Source: Xanthoparmelia taractica (Eukaryota > Ascomycota > Lecanoromycetes > Lecanorales > Parmeliaceae). From it: DNA of 64,000 bases. The notes under the pieces are model-generated. The model did not search any database, was not told the DNA's origin, and saw only the letters and a list, made by a program, of their open reading frames with translations. Position 1 is the stretch's first letter; each line of letters begins with the position of its first letter. Shown piece by piece: positions 37,208-48,220 of the stretch. The DNA lies in contig JANQBS010000002.1 in the NCBI GenBank assembly GCA_033085395.1, positions 186,001 through 250,000 on the forward strand, given 5' to 3'. The position numbers were made by a program, and so were the translations under genes.

Positions 37208-38976
37208 ATGGATCCCCAGAATCGCAGGACGGCATCCGCTTATATCAACAACCTTCTATTATCACGTGGTCTTCTCAGGAATGGCGTGCCCATCGATTTT
37301 GCGACTCCCGGAAATGCTGAAGGCGGGCTGGATGCGACAATGGGTCAAGTGATGACTTTGGTACATGATATGATATTGAGGCGAGATGTATGTGGATCTC
37401 TTTCCAAACCCCGGGGTCGGTGCAACATACGTACTCAGTAATTACCGCAGCGTGAATCCGACACACTGGCCAGCCTCTCTCAAAACATACAATCGCTTCG
37501 CACCTCCTCAACCCAGCAAATTCAAACAATCGCAAGCCTGGAACATCGAAATACAGACCTAGATAGGCAGTTGGCCTTGACAGGCGCACAAGAGCGTTCC
37601 GCACGCGCCACCTTGCGGAGCGCGGAGACGAGGAATAGGGCGCTCAGGGAGGAAATGGTACGGCTCAAAGGGACTGTTGGCCAGATACGGGCACAATGCG
37701 CAACAGATGTCCGCCGTCGAGACGGAGAGATTCAAAGGCTGAAGCGTCATCTGGAAGGGCGTAGGCGAAGGGATGGGAACGGTGGGCAAGTGGGCGTCGT
37801 AGTTGTCACGCCCGGTATGAGCAAAGGACCACAAGGAAAACGGAACGGCGAGACAGAGGCGGATCTCGAAAGCCCAGCATACTCCTTAAAGCAAGAGACG
37901 ACCGACTTCCTGACCCAACTGAGTCAAGGTCTGAGTGATGAGAACGATGCTCTGATCGGCCTGGTAAGAGGCACATTAGCGACATTGAGAAGTCTTCAAG
38001 GGCTGTCAGAATCTGGACAGGGACCTGAGATTGACGGAGGTTTAGAGGACACGGATGCCGTGAACGCCATCATGGGTGGGCCTCCATCATACGAGGCTCT
38101 GGCGACGACTACGGACGAAGTGCTGGAGCATCTGCGAGGACTCCTCACAAATCCCTCGTTCGTTCCTTTGGAAGAAGTAGAGATCAGGGAAGACGAGATT
38201 CAGAGGCTGAGAGAGGGATGGGAGAAAATGGCTGCACGATGGAAAGAGGCGGTTGCTCTGATGGATGGTTGGAAGAAGAGGATGGTCGATACAGGTGATA
38301 CGATAAATCTGGATGATTTGAGGGTGGGCTTGAACCTTGGCTCTGGAATACCGACGGTACAGGAAGCCCAGGAAAAGCCATTGCTTGAACAAGACGACGA
38401 AGCTGCAGAATCAGACGGCCCAGCCATCCTTGAGGACCTCCAAGATGATCCCGAGGAGCTAATTGTCGACAATGTTGAGACCGATCTGCCAAGTGAAGTA
38501 GATCTTGATTCACATGTGAAGGGCAGAGTTCTAGACAACATAGATGTGAACGTCAGGCGAGGTATATCACCTCGAAAGGTCTCCTTCCAAATGATACCGG
38601 AAGAAAACACCACGTCTCTCGCGAATGACGAAGACGCGTCGTTGCTGGATTTCTCGACATATAAAGCTGCGAGTCCCTCAAAGTCCAGGTCACGCATTTC
38701 CCTGCAGGCAAGCGCGTATTCCTTCCCTGACCAAGATCATAGTTTCTAATATTTCCAATCAAGCAGACACAGCCAAACTCTTTATCGCCCGTTCGCACAA
38801 TACAGCAGAAGTTAGATCGTGCAGAGGCGGAGGCCGATGAGGCCAAGAGGCGAGAGGAGAATCGACCAGAGAAGGACATGTCGAAAAGAGCTGTCACGAA
38901 GAAGCTAAAGGGCAGCAGAAGGAGAAGCACCTTAAGCCCAACAGAGCTGGAGAACTTAGTAATGGGTATCCTTTGA
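37208..38976 (+). CDS. Msd1/SSX2IP (ADIP)-family spindle-pole coiled-coil protein
   Basis: Three exons (37208-37387, 37451-38707, 38767-38976) encode 548 aa. The N-terminus MDPQNRRTASAYINNLLLSR with GLLRNGVPIDFA is the conserved start of the afadin- and alpha-actinin-binding (ADIP) domain. The coiled coil follows (QSLRTSSTQQIQTIASLEHR, RSAETRNRALREEMVRLK, IQRLREGWEKMAARWKEA). The fission yeast relative Msd1 anchors microtubule minus ends at spindle poles, and human SSX2IP acts at centrosomes. The C-terminus is acidic then basic (KKLKGSRRRSTLSPTE). Intron 2 needs a GC donor (CAG/GCAAGC, 38708-38766). Only this choice keeps frame into an open, Lys/Glu-rich last exon. Without it the protein stops at 38749. 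Confidence 0.83.
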
Positions 38977-41802
38977 TTAGCTTGCAGATTGTATAACAAG
39001 ACATGTGGGGGTTATTAAAAAGCTGTTGTTCGTGTTATAAACAATCTGCCTTACTAACGCAAGCTGGCGTAGATCTCATGAGCACAGGTTCCTCAACAAC
39101 AGCGACTTTTAGATAAATCTGTATATCCTTTGACAAAGACAAAGATATCTGGATCTCAATCATGGTCCGACTCTGGGCATCCCATCGCCACATACAACAG
39201 ATTACCCAGGGTAGGATCCGCAGAGTATTCTCAGCCGCGGGATTGTCGGGTAGTTGCTGATGGTTCATCTAACATGTTGGCCCGAAGGAATATAGTATCG
39301 AGAGGAAGGAGGGAGTAAGAGCTTTAAGCTTCTTTGGACCTCAACCCATACATTATAAACTCTTTTTGCAAACATGAAAACCTCTGGACGTGAATTATCC
39401 CACATTATTCATAGACATTAAGAACGTCTCTACGTTCTCTTGTCTCTCTCCACACCTCTTTCCATGGTCTTCTTCTACTTGCCAGCGCGATTTCACCAGG
39501 CCCACAAGCTCTCAGTTAACATCCCTAAGACTTCCCTTCCTTTCCTTGCCCTCATCATACCTCTAGCCATTCGTAGTAGTACATCTGTTCCTCGTCTATC
39601 AGCTCTATACCGGCTGGATCTAGGAATAAGGTACACCCCTGGCTACGCGGGCAAAGATACTTTGGAGTATCTGCCTCTGCGATCTACGCAACCTTCTTCG
39701 CAAGCCCCGTAAACTTATTTGACGCGGTGTTTCTTCTTGATACAATCTTCGCAACCTTTGAATTGATCAGCCGTTTGCCATGAGCATGTCGTTGTTGCAA
39801 TTCAGCGGATGCGGTGACGGCGGCACATCTCAAACAATAAGTCTAGCAATGAGCTCAAATGAGAGGATCTACTGACAGAGAATTGCAGTCGCACTCGCCG
39901 ATTCCCTTAGTTGGGACGACTCAGATAGTGGTCGCAACATTCAGCGGTATCCCTACTGAATCAATCAATCTCGATTCTTCCGTCCACTTTATGGAGAACC
40001 GCATTACAGACGTATGTGTGTCGCCCTATAGGGATCTAGGATGTCTCCAACACTTTCTATGCTCGCAATTAGTTTGGCACCTACGATCATCTCAAAAGTC
40101 TGTACTGGAAAAGCCTAGAGCCCCGCTGCGCAGGACATTGTCTGCCTTTGGAGCCTAGGTGAGTGACTAGGCTGGCAGTTTACGGCGGACCCGTGATGAA
40201 AGCCAGGCAATTCTCGACCAAGTCCGCAAACCCCATGAAACCACCGGTCCTTGAGCGCACAATGTTATCTTAATGAATGAAGATCTGTCGGCGGCGCCGA
40301 TACACTCATATCATCACAGAGAAGGGCTGCATATGTTCGACCGGTGAAAATTAGGAGACTAAGCGCATCTGCGTTTAAGACCGTTTTCCTTCGCCAATAC
40401 TGTCAGCTGACCATCCGTTGATGCATCAAGCGCAAGTCTAAAAAATTTCGCGCGGTTCCTACATGCCGTCAATCAAGCTTTTCATGAATATGATTGGTGC
40501 AATGTTTCCCTTGCGGCTGAAGGAAGACACTAAAGAGCAAGCAGGGAGAGCTGCGCAAGGGCAAGGCAGATCTTGACCGACTGGGCTGACCACGCTTGCA
40601 GATGCCGCAATAACAACAACAACAACAATTGTGATGTCGGTACATCTCAAACGTTTATCGAAATTCCCTTGCTACAGAGCACAGTTGCTGCTCCGCAAGC
40701 TGGCTCAGTCAGCTGGATTCTGAGACGTCCACATTCCCGTGCCCTCCGGCGATGCATGCAGCGCCTGGGTGCCAAAGGAAGTAGCCGGGGGATAATGAAT
40801 CCGCAGTGACCACTGTGAATGATGTCGGTGCAAGCCAAGCCAAGCCATCCTGATATTATCAATAATGCCCGGGATCAATGTTTAGGAGCAAGTATCATCA
40901 ATAATGCCTCAGGATCAAGTGTTCAGGAGCGATGAGTAATCTGACACGCTTTACTCTGGGAGTACTAGTGCATGGCGGTGCCGCCTCATCCAACGACCAC
41001 TGTTACTCCTCCAGGCTACGATGTTGCTATTCTCATATCGAACTGTGCCCTAGTACCGTTCGCAGAATTTCCCGACGGTCAGAGTTCGGTAATTCCACCA
41101 CATCACAGTAGAGTAAAGGCATAGTCCCCGAAACCTCAGGATGAAATAGGTATGGCTCAGACCCGAGGGATCGTCGTGTATCTGCATCCTTCCGGCATGA
41201 AACAAAGAATTGGGATAAGCCAATTGCGCAATCAGTCTCACTGGATGAGTCTGAAGCCACGCCTTTCGTTTGCCTAGGGACAGACGATTTTTCCGACCCT
41301 AGCGAGCTGAAATAGTTGGCCGCACAGAACATGGGGATCATGCTTCGAACCCTAAACTACCTTTTCGCCTAAGAACTTGGGGCTGTACGTGTTTGCTATG
41401 TCACTTCTAGATTTTGTATCTAAGCATTGATATTCGGGTTGTGCCTCTCTTCCTGCCGGGGCTTGCGATGGATTTTGCAAAGGATGCCTAGTATCCTCGG
41501 TGCCTGGTTGCCCAATTCGTGTGGTGGATACCTGAGTCTTTTTCATAGCGAGGACTTTATATAGATCCGTCTGTCCCATGCTGCAAGTGCTTTCCTCTGT
41601 GTCATACTGTATATGTCGTCGCAAACTTCCGTCTTCACTTCGTTGATTCCATATCCACTCTTCATTTCTCAATTTACCATATCAATATCATTTGTATCAT
41701 AAACATAATCGGGAGAAAAGAAAAGAACAAGCGCTACCTCAACATCAATCACTATTTCAGTCAGCGTGTTCCGAGCAAACGACTGACGTTACCGCACCCA
41801 TC
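38977..41802. other. 2.8-kb intergenic region
   Basis: No gene is supported. Short frames on both strands (for example 39440-39712, and two adjacent minus frames at 41033-41341 and 41352-41672) have no known domains. An imperfect 39-bp tandem duplication lies at 40854-40935 and a short AAC repeat near 40613-40628. Confidence 0.5.
40854..40935. repeat. Imperfect 39-bp tandem duplication
   Basis: Copies start at 40854 and 40893 and share the pattern TAT(T/C)ATCAATAATGCC followed by GGATCAA and AGGAGC. They differ by small indels and substitutions, so this is an older duplication than the one at 1571. Confidence 0.7.
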
Positions 41803-42057
41803 ATGTGTATCAAAGTAGTCGAACGCTACGCAGTGTGTCGTTGCGTCTACTACAGTCATGCTGTTGATGCCTGCCCTGCCTACGGCCGTCGTGGCCACAA
41901 TATCAAGACACAGGAGGTCTTGGTTGGCTACACATGCTCGAGACACACGGTCCACGGCTCCCGCTCCGGATCCTCTCAGCAGTATACTTACCCTGACTCT
42001 GGCTACGCCAGCGGCAGCACCGGAGGACGCAACGCCAACGGGAGTTTTCGTCGGTGA
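41803..42057 (+). CDS. Small Cys-rich conserved fungal protein, function unknown
   Basis: A single exon encodes 84 aa starting MCIKVVERYAVCRCVYYSHA. The arrangement of Cys and His (C2, C12, C14, then DAC, GRRGH and YTCSRH) with the motif KTQEVLVGYTC recurs, as I recall, in many small Pezizomycotina proteins of unknown function. The spacing suggests metal binding or a small zinc-ribbon-like fold. The C-terminal third is Ser/Gly/Tyr-rich and disordered. I chose the ATG at 41803 because this conserved block begins there. An upstream in-frame ATG at 41692 adds 37 residues of no family character. Confidence 0.7.
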   Translation: MCIKVVERYAVCRCVYYSHAVDACPAYGRRGHNIKTQEVLVGYTCSRHTVHGSRSGSSQQYTYPDSGYASGSTGGRNANGSFRR

Positions 42058-43292
42058 CGAAAGCTCAACCTTCTGGACGGCATGGAAGTTCTGGAGGACC
42101 ACGCAATTCGGAAACGCCAATCAAACGGGCAACAGGGAGATTAGGTGGCAGAGGGCATCGACAAGCGTTTTGGGGGGGGCGAGCCCCCTGCCTTAGGACT
42201 GTATGGCTATCGATTCAGCAGTGACAACTTCGCTCGGACGAATCCATTTGCGGTTCACTTTTCCTACGAATTCACAACATGACCGCGAAGCTGTGCTTTG
42301 CGGCGCTCTAAGTCAACATCATTTTCACTCTCATCTCAACATCGAGCGGCGGCATCATTGACTGCGTCATATGATGGTGCCAAGGGTACGACTGGGGAGG
42401 AAGTTATTGGTCTGGAACCATTTAGGGGAACAATGTGATCATGGGGCGAAACGACCGGTCAATGCAGGCATAACCGAAGAAATACAGAATGGGGCACTTT
42501 CATTGGGCATTTGCGATCACATGAGCGTTCACTGTTATCAATTGAGTCATTTTAGCCTTGATACCACTTACACCGTTTGATACCGCAAGGCGACAGAGCT
42601 GCAGGCAGCAATACTAGTGTCTGGGACGCTGGGACTTAGACCGACAAGGCAGAGCCTAGGAAGCAATGGAGAACTGAGTCCTCTTGATCACGTGTTGTGT
42701 CAATGTAGACGTCAAATGCTACTTCTGTGATTTCCATTTGTTGTCTGAATTTGCCACTTCCTCACAAGATGACTCAAATGTAAAGTATCCATAGTAAAGT
42801 ACTTACTTTAGACGAAGGATTGAGGATTCCGGAGCTCCGCGGATCTCAGCCAATCAGAAAGTCTGATCATTGCGTCAGCCTTACCAGTCGCGCTTGCGGA
42901 CACGCGCCTGGACTTTTCCTTTCTGTAACCCTATAAAGAAAAGAAAAGAAAAGAATTACTGTAGAGGAACGCTTTCGTATACAGAAGTATGCTTGATTGG
43001 AGTCGCCATTTGTCTTTCCTGGACAAGACAAAGAAAGCAATTCCCTATCGCCGCTGCAGGGATCCGCTTGCACGTTCTGCAAGCGTACATTCCTTGAAGA
43101 TGCATCCGTTCAATTGTGCTGCATGTAATATATCTTGTGCAGCTGGATGATGCGAGCAGCAACTGCTCATGGCAAAATGTGTCCAAAAGCACTTCACTAA
43201 TCAGACTTATTCTTTCTCACTCTCCCGTCCATCGTAACAGTGCAGTGTTGCTCACCTTTCCTTTACCAGTACTAGCTTTGGACCACGCAAGC
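42058..43292. other. Intergenic region, no gene seen
   Basis: 1.2 kb between the small Cys-rich gene and the APH-like gene. It includes a short AAAAG run at about 42936-42954. A frame in phase with the APH-like gene begins upstream at 43116, but the region before 43293 lacks family character. Confidence 0.5.
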
Positions 43293-44939
43293 ATGGCTAG
43301 AGCCAACATTGATATCTCTCTACCTTGGGCTCCTGCGAGTTCTGAGGTCGTAACATCTGATCCTGCTGAAAAAATCTCTACAGAAGGACCCCCTTCTGAA
43401 ACTGCACCGAACATACTGGAGAGCAAGCCCTATGAGACCGCAAAGACTGTGGGAGCGACCCTTGACATTCAGAAGAGCGACTCTACGAGTTCGAGCTTCT
43501 CATACCAATCCGAGACTTCGACACTTGCGCACGAACAGACACCTTTCATCGAGTTCAAGCTGCAAGTACTGGAACTATGTCACCTCCTATGGCCCTCTGC
43601 GCCGAGATCACCCCTGCCAGAGCAGTCCCGCGGGACGTCTCATCGCCGATTCTCGAGCCTCCTAAAATCCAGAAAGCTAGGTCGACTAAAGTCTTTCCCC
43701 GTTACACACAATGAGACCACTAAGCATGCTACCAAAGATTTCATTGTTGAGCGAATGACTGGCGGCACTTTCAATAGGATCATTGGCATAACAGTCATTG
43801 ATCCTAATACTGACCATTCCGAGCAGCTCATTTTGAGAGTACCACGCATAGCATGGATGTCCCGACCTGATCGTGAAGTTGCTGTGGTACGCTACGTTCG
43901 CCAGCATAGCTCCGTTCCGGTCCCAAGTATCAAAGCTTTCGACTTGAAACACGACAATCCATTGAAGGTCCCATATGTTATTCAAAGCCGGATTACTGGG
44001 ACAAATCTCCATACAGCTATACAAACCGACCTAAGCCATGAACAATGGTGTGTAATCGCGAGAGAAGTTGGCCGGATAATGCTTCGATTTCAAGAGATGA
44101 GGAATCCCGTCCCGGGACTTATCGAAGAGGTCACAAAGGAAGATGGGGTCCAAGCTTTCACTGTCAAACCCTTTGATATTAAGCCACCGCTTGAGAAGGA
44201 CTGGACCCTGAAGCAAGCGTCTCCTTTGTTCGAGACAGATAACTCCACAGCGCTCGAGTGTTATGAGAAAAGCACCCTCGACTTTTTCCTTGCACAATTT
44301 GGACGATGGAGGGCTGAGGAGCTACGAATCGATCCGACTGAAATTCTGCACCCGCACTTTATGGAACGTCTCGCCGCTACTGCATCTCAGATGAACAGAC
44401 TTGGCTGCTTGGGCGATAACATGAACTGTCTGAGCCATCTGGATCTTGCGGCTCATAACATCATGGTGGAAGTTCGCTCAGATAAGAGTATTACCGTTAC
44501 CGGTGTTCTGGATTTTGACTCTGCATGTTTCGCTCCTAGATTTGTCTCTTGTTATCCGCCCTGGTGGCTTTGGCAAGATGAGACGCAGCCGGGTGATGCT
44601 CTGGAGGACGAAAGCCAATCTAACGACACACCACCAGATCCAGAACTGGTAGAGATCAAATGCATATTCGATGAGACCGTTGGGGACGATTTCCTGCGTT
44701 ACGCCTATCAACCGCAGTTTCGATTGGCAAGAAAATTGTTCAAGATTGCCTGTCATGGCAATCGTTCAAATGAGACATGGAAAAAGATCGAGGAGTTCCT
44801 GGACGAGTGGGATGCCTTTTACAAAGCTGAAGTAGAAGACTACAATTCACGGGACGAGAAAGACTCTTTGAGCTCTGCAGATGGAGACTATCACGACACT
44901 CAAGAGCAGAGGGAGCCACAGAACGGCGACAGTTCGTAG
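43293..44939 (+). CDS. APH-fold (aminoglycoside phosphotransferase-like) small-molecule kinase homologue
   Basis: An intronless gene of 548 aa. Residues 1-140 are Ser/Thr/Glu-rich and probably disordered. The kinase-like core runs from about 150 to 500. A glycine-containing loop (MTGGTFNRIIGI) and a strand with LILRVPRIAW precede the C-lobe. The catalytic loop is HLDLAAHN (H382, D384, N389) and the metal-binding motif is LDFDSA (D407, D409). These three elements fit the APH/choline-kinase fold (PF01636) widespread in fungal genomes, where most substrates are unknown. The intact catalytic residues suggest an active kinase, but true antibiotic modification should not be inferred. The C-terminal tail is acidic. 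I chose the ATG at 43293 (MARANIDISLPWAP), where this family typically begins. Confidence 0.85.
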   Translation: MARANIDISLPWAPASSEVVTSDPAEKISTEGPPSETAPNILESKPYETAKTVGATLDIQKSDSTSSSFSYQSETSTLAHEQTPFIEFKLQVLELCHLLWPSAPRSPLPEQSRGTSHRRFSSLLKSRKLGRLKSFPVTHNETTKHATKDFIVERMTGGTFNRIIGITVIDPNTDHSEQLILRVPRIAWMSRPDREVAVVRYVRQHSSVPVPSIKAFDLKHDNPLKVPYVIQSRITGTNLHTAIQTDLSHEQWCVIAREVGRIMLRFQEMRNPVPGLIEEVTKEDGVQAFTVKPFDIKPPLEKDWTLKQASPLFETDNSTALECYEKSTLDFFLAQFGRWRAEELRIDPTEILHPHFMERLAATASQMNRLGCLGDNMNCLSHLDLAAHNIMVEVRSDKSITVTGVLDFDSACFAPRFVSCYPPWWLWQDETQPGDALEDESQSNDTPPDPELVEIKCIFDETVGDDFLRYAYQPQFRLARKLFKIACHGNRSNETWKKIEEFLDEWDAFYKAEVEDYNSRDEKDSLSSADGDYHDTQEQREPQNGDSS

Positions 44940-45335
44940 CAATGCAACGATCCCAGAGGCCAGCCGGAATAGCCAATGGCTCCGCGCTAAACCTAGCTAG
45001 AAATCATTGTACCTGTCGCTTGACTCTTTGTCTCCTTTTTGCGTGATCTTGCTGGATGCGGCGACCTGGAGACTGGACTGCAAGCAGTGCCTGCTTCGAC
45101 GTGGCTTATATTCTATTGTCTTGTCGCAAGGCGTCTACCCAATGCAGCATGTTTAGTGACAAACGCAGGAGTCCTTTCTCCTTGCCACCTTCGAAGTCTC
45201 TTATAAGAACGGTGAGAGGAGGTCATCATCTACATTTCTATCTCACGGATTGCTTTTTTATGCAACCCAATCAATATAGCCATTCTTTCTTTAAAATCTG
45301 TACCCTTTGTGAGGTCTTGCCCCAAGCTGCAGACT
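44940..45335. other. Intergenic region
   Basis: 396 bp between the APH-like gene and the next small gene. No feature seen. Confidence 0.5.
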
Positions 45336-45715
45336 ATGCCACACGTCAAGGGCACTCCGGGAACGACTGCAGGGACTGTCCACCATTGCCCAGGTCGCAA
45401 GATTGGGTCATATGTGAAGTTGGGTCCTTGTCGTGGGAAACAGGAGAACGGCTATTGTTTGACGCATCAATTACCATGTCTCGCCCCTGAATGCAGGAAA
45501 AAGCACTGGGCTAAGCTAAAGTATGAGCCGTGCAGCCTCTGCGAACAACGCCAAAAGGTAAATCTTGGCTGAAGTCAAGGCACTGGTGGCCTGCACTGAT
45601 ACGGGATTAATAGCGAGCGGACCAGCCTGAGGTGGACGCACGCCGTACCGCTAACGAAGCCAAGGTCCAGGAACGCATAGACAACAAGGGGCAGAAAAAG
45701 GGGGGAAGAAGATAG
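45336..45715 (+). CDS. Small Cys/His-rich protein with basic coiled tail, function unknown
   Basis: Two exons (45336-45557, 45614-45715) joined across a 56-nt intron encode 107 aa. The acceptor TTAATAG continues the frame into a Lys/Arg/Glu-rich helix (VDARRTANEAKVQERID). The N-terminal 70 residues carry a paired Cys/His pattern: HHCPGRK, GPCRGK, GYCLTHQLPCLAPEC and YEPCSLC. This looks like a small zinc-binding module. I recall similar anonymous fungal proteins but no function. An upstream in-frame ATG at 45309 would add nine residues. The splice gains a coherent C-terminus and is preferred over stopping at 45572. Confidence 0.62.
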
Positions 45716-46692
45716 ACTTACCTAGTCATTCCCGTCGGGTCACCGATGCCATCAAGGACGATCGCCTACTACTTGCACGAGCAGCCCAGGCTTGGTGAAG
45801 ACCATTGTTTCCTGCAATATCTGTTCGGTGTTGGTGTTGGTCCTAATAGGTACGCGGAGTGCAATGGCATTTGACTCTTTCCGGCTTGTTGTGGCATTTC
45901 TTTGGATGGGTGAAATTACGTATCAGTGAACATCTGTTGGAAATTGTTGTCGTGGGTTTAGGGGTTCAGGGGTTCGGCTAGTACACCAGTACAGGACAAT
46001 CTTATCGATTATATGTAACGCTACTGGAGGAGCCTTCGAAGTAATTCGACCTTTAGGCATCACCTTTTCTGTGTCTTTCTCCGCTTCCTTTCAAAGATAC
46101 ATTTTTGTAAGTACTCAGAGCATTGATGCTATGGCACTTTTTTTTCTTTGATGTGAGACCCAGCTGGTCATAAGCTAAAAGCGGCAGCCCTTTGCCAAGC
46201 GCGCGTGTATCTTATCTGCCTTAGGCATTGAAGAAAGACTTGAACCTCGCAAAACATCTCTTTACCTGCTGTGTACAAACGTTTGCGTACAGCGATGCAA
46301 GCGTTCGGACGCTATCTTAAGGAGTCTCGCCGCTTTGGGTGCAATGAGACCCTGCCGTCTATGATATGGATTGATGGGGGTTGTCCATTATCCAAGGCAA
46401 ACGTGCCCAAATTTGTTCAACATTCAGAGTCTCGCACTATCTATTCGGTGTCATGCTCATGCTCCTGACCGTCCTTTAGCTTCAGCATGAGTACTTCGGT
46501 CCATACATATGAAAATATTTTCCCATTCTAGTATTGATAGCATTTGCCGCATCTCCGAGGAATGGAGGTTGGCACTCGAACGCTCGCATTATCATTCCAA
46601 AGTCTCTTCTCATATGTTCACAACTCTTGTTGTATTGACTCTTTTGGCTTTTTTCGTATTTCAGCAATGCTTGCTCAGTAGCCCCCATCAAG
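45716..46692. other. Intergenic region
   Basis: 977 bp upstream of the secreted Apple-like gene. Short frames only (for example 46271-46468). No supported feature. Confidence 0.5.
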
Positions 46693-47938
46693 ATGAAGCC
46701 TTCCCTCTTCGGTCTTGGGCTTCTTGCTCCCACGGCTTGCCTAGCTCAGGTAGTCGAGACTGTTTGGTTGGGGATCGGTGACTGTTCCTCTAGTGGAGAT
46801 TTAGGTGGTTCAGGCGCTGGAGACAGCGACGATGGGTTCGGCACTAAAATATATGCCTACACAAGCACAAACCCAAAGAGTATTGTCACTACCGGCATCC
46901 AGACTTCGATGTATCCTATTGTACCAGCCCCCCTAGCCTCTGGAACTACAACAGTGTTCGTAACAAGCACCGATCCAAACGGCACTGTCCACTCCCTTAT
47001 CACCACCTCTACCTACCCAATCATACCATCGATAGGATCGCCTCAGCCTAGTTCAACGACGGTTGAGAGCGAAATCACATCCACAAACTCACAGGGATCT
47101 GATGTATTGGCTACGAGTACCTATATTGGCATAATTAATGCCACCACAGTCTTGTCGACGGATACAGGCTCTTTCCCTACCCCAACTCTCTCCCTGGCCA
47201 CAACTGGCTCACCCACTACTGCCACCAACTCCGGCGCGGAACCGACATATTCCAACGTCAGCCCCACGTGTGGTAATAATAACACTTACTACGTAGACAG
47301 ATTCGGACTTCAGTACGACATCAGATGTGGACTCAATCTTAATGATGTCGACGTTTCCTTACAGGCGCATGCTGACACCTTTGAAGGGTGCATCCAGTAC
47401 TGCACCCTTCTCAAAAGCTGCGCTGGCGTCAGCTTCCAAGATAAAACTTGTAACCCGATTTTCACGTTCAGAGGCTACAGGCCCGAAACCGCTGCTGCAG
47501 GCACTGATCTCCTAGCCGCTGTTCCCACGGTTGGTCAGAACAACGGCTCCGTTACGCCGGACGACCTCTGTGCCGAAGGTTTCGACGGCCAATCCTACAC
47601 GGACAAATTCCAGTGCACATGGATCATCTATTGCGACCAGACCATAGGAGGCACAGCCCTTCAACAGACGATTCAGACGAACCTTGAGGCCTGCATGAAT
47701 TACTGCGCGTTCTATGAGGGCTGCGAATCGGTCTATTTCGATGGCACCGGCGGTTCCGCGTCGAGCCAGGCAAACGCTTCGGCAAATTGCTTTCCGATGT
47801 CGTCTATTGGTATTGTGAGCCAAGATATAGGTTTCTCGGCTGCCAGCCTTCAGGGCACCTGTAATGTAAGTTCTCTTGTTCCTGCTCTCTGTGATTGCAT
47901 ATGCTTATATCCGCCAATAGTGGACTGGAAATCAGTGA
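46693..47938 (+). CDS. Secreted Ser/Thr-rich protein with two Apple/PAN-like Cys modules
   Basis: Two exons (46693-47865 and a six-codon last exon 47921-47938) encode 396 aa. The signal peptide MKPSLFGLGLLAPTACLA is followed by a Ser/Thr/Pro-rich repeat-like region (STDPNGTVHSLITTSTYP, STNSQGSDVLATSTYIG), likely O-glycosylated. Two Cys-rich modules follow. Module 1 is about 195-255 (CGNNNTYY, IRCGLNLND, FEGCIQYCTLLKSCAGVSF). Module 2 is about 296-385 (LCAEGF, WIIYCDQTIGG, LEACMNYCAFYEGCESVYF). The C-x3-C-x5-C spacing with an aromatic is Apple/PAN-like, a fold used for protein or carbohydrate binding. The last splice adds WTGNQ directly after the final Cys-Asn. Function is unknown; cell-wall adhesion is a guess. 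Confidence 0.8.
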
Positions 47939-48220
47939 GATGCGATCCAAAGGTGCATGGGTGGATCAGTATAGAGCTGTTGATTCGAGCATCCATCCTG
48001 TCGAGATCTTACATATAATACTATGTATCCATCTGTGCGTTGTCGAAGCATTGTTAGTAGCAAAGTCGAAACCACTACCGTGATTTTCGATTCCATATAA
48101 CATCATACAGAACGCATTGTGTGGTCTATAATGCCCCAGTAGTAGCTAGATTATGCATACATCCCCAGCAATCCTAGTACACTCTCCATCTGATACACCA
48201 TCGTACAACTCGTCGCCCAA

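Noticed and set aside
41033..41672. Two consecutive minus-strand frames (102 and 106 codons)
   Set aside because: They are in different frames with no plausible intron between them, show no known domain, and sit in the promoter area of the gene starting at 41803.
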